From NCBI GenBank assembly GCA_036898135.1, contig CM072511.1:48129081-48193080 (forward strand): 64,000 bases of DNA. Direction: 5' to 3'. Of the stretch, positions 63,741 through 64,000 are shown in pieces. The first letter of the stretch is position 1; each line of letters starts with the position of its first letter. The notes beneath the pieces are model-generated. The model was given only the letters and a program-made list of their open reading frames with translations, did not search any database and was not told where the DNA came from. The stretch comes from Oncomelania hupensis. Its lineage: Eukaryota > Mollusca > Gastropoda > Littorinimorpha > Pomatiopsidae. A program made the position numbers and the translations under genes.

Positions 63741-64000
63741 AGGAGCACGAAGGAGAAGAATAAGAAAAACACAAGATCTCTTGCTATATATAGTAAATGA
63801 TTGATTTTGTTTTGTTCATTTCTTAGTCGGCCCGTGCCTCGTCCGTTGATGACATCGTCAGTGACATTTAGGATGACAGAATCTACTGGGCCTACATCAA
63901 AGGCGATAAAATTATATGACGGATTTCCTACCCTGGTCCCCTAGCCCATGCATTATAACATGCGTTTTTTAGTGTGTTATCGTTCTTTCTCTTTTTCTTC
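63741..64000. other. Unannotated stretch
   Basis: No gene or repeat recognised to the end of the window. Confidence 0.4.

Overview
This window looks like intergenic or intronic DNA from a repeat-rich animal genome, most likely a mollusc or another lophotrochozoan. That placement is an inference. It rests on many tRNA-derived SINEs, many copies of one RTE-type LINE whose endonuclease resembles the 'craniofacial development protein 2-like' entries common in mollusc gene sets, a Polinton (Maverick) relic, a Ty3/Gypsy element and long (ATT)n, (ATC)n, (GA)n and (CA)n microsatellites. I see no bacterial operon, CRISPR array, rRNA operon or intact multi-exon host gene. Nearly all readable coding sequence comes from mobile elements. 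The exceptions are weak: a MADF-type exon, a zinc-ribbon-like frame, a THAP-like frame, a broken unidentified gene copy and one candidate exon.

Layout. 0-5 kb: a complete SINE with an 11-bp target duplication, a second SINE family, a LINE RNase H fragment, a piece of a long LTR, an (ATC)n array and a locally duplicated unit whose first copy carries a 51-bp insertion. 5-13 kb: SINEs with (ATT)n tails, a G-rich minisatellite, a zinc-ribbon-like frame and large (TTC)n/(ATC)n arrays. 13-16 kb: RTE 3' ends and an RNase-H-type LINE tail. 16-22 kb: microsatellites, a dispersed inverted repeat, a telomere-motif hairpin, SINEs and a 593-bp retroposon with 14-bp target duplications. 22-25.4 kb: an RTE LINE split by a 1,511-bp solo LTR. 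26-27.5 kb: an RNase-H-type LINE with one internal stop. 30.3-33.6 kb: a second split RTE copy, interrupted by a different solo LTR that itself carries a SINE. 34-38 kb: another 577-bp retroposon, a 5S-rRNA-like segment and a third solo LTR. 40.1-50.1 kb: a nearly full-length RTE LINE on the minus strand, interrupted by two SINEs and a complete 5.9-kb LTR retrotransposon. 50.2-50.9 kb: a small DNA-transposon-like unit around a MADF exon. 53-54.3 kb: a broken unidentified gene copy. 54.8-60.9 kb: a decayed Polinton with integrase and capsid-gene remnants. 62-63.2 kb: another RTE fragment. 63.5-64 kb: (GAA)n(GAT)n.

The standout is the LTR retrotransposon at 40,751-46,699. Its two 636-bp LTRs differ at 2 positions and are flanked by ATAGC duplications. 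Its single 1,437-codon frame has Gypsy-type domains in the order gag-protease-integrase-reverse transcriptase. Integrase before RT is the Copia order, and among Ty3/Gypsy elements it is the hallmark of the Gmr1-like group. This copy lacks RNase H and ends in a second, diverged piece of RT-like sequence. The Polinton relic is the other notable find, with a recognisable retroviral-type integrase and a capsid-gene fragment despite many breaks.

The elements do not cooperate as a pathway. They form a stratigraphy: old RTE LINEs were invaded by SINEs and LTR elements, and several SINE tails grew into long microsatellites.
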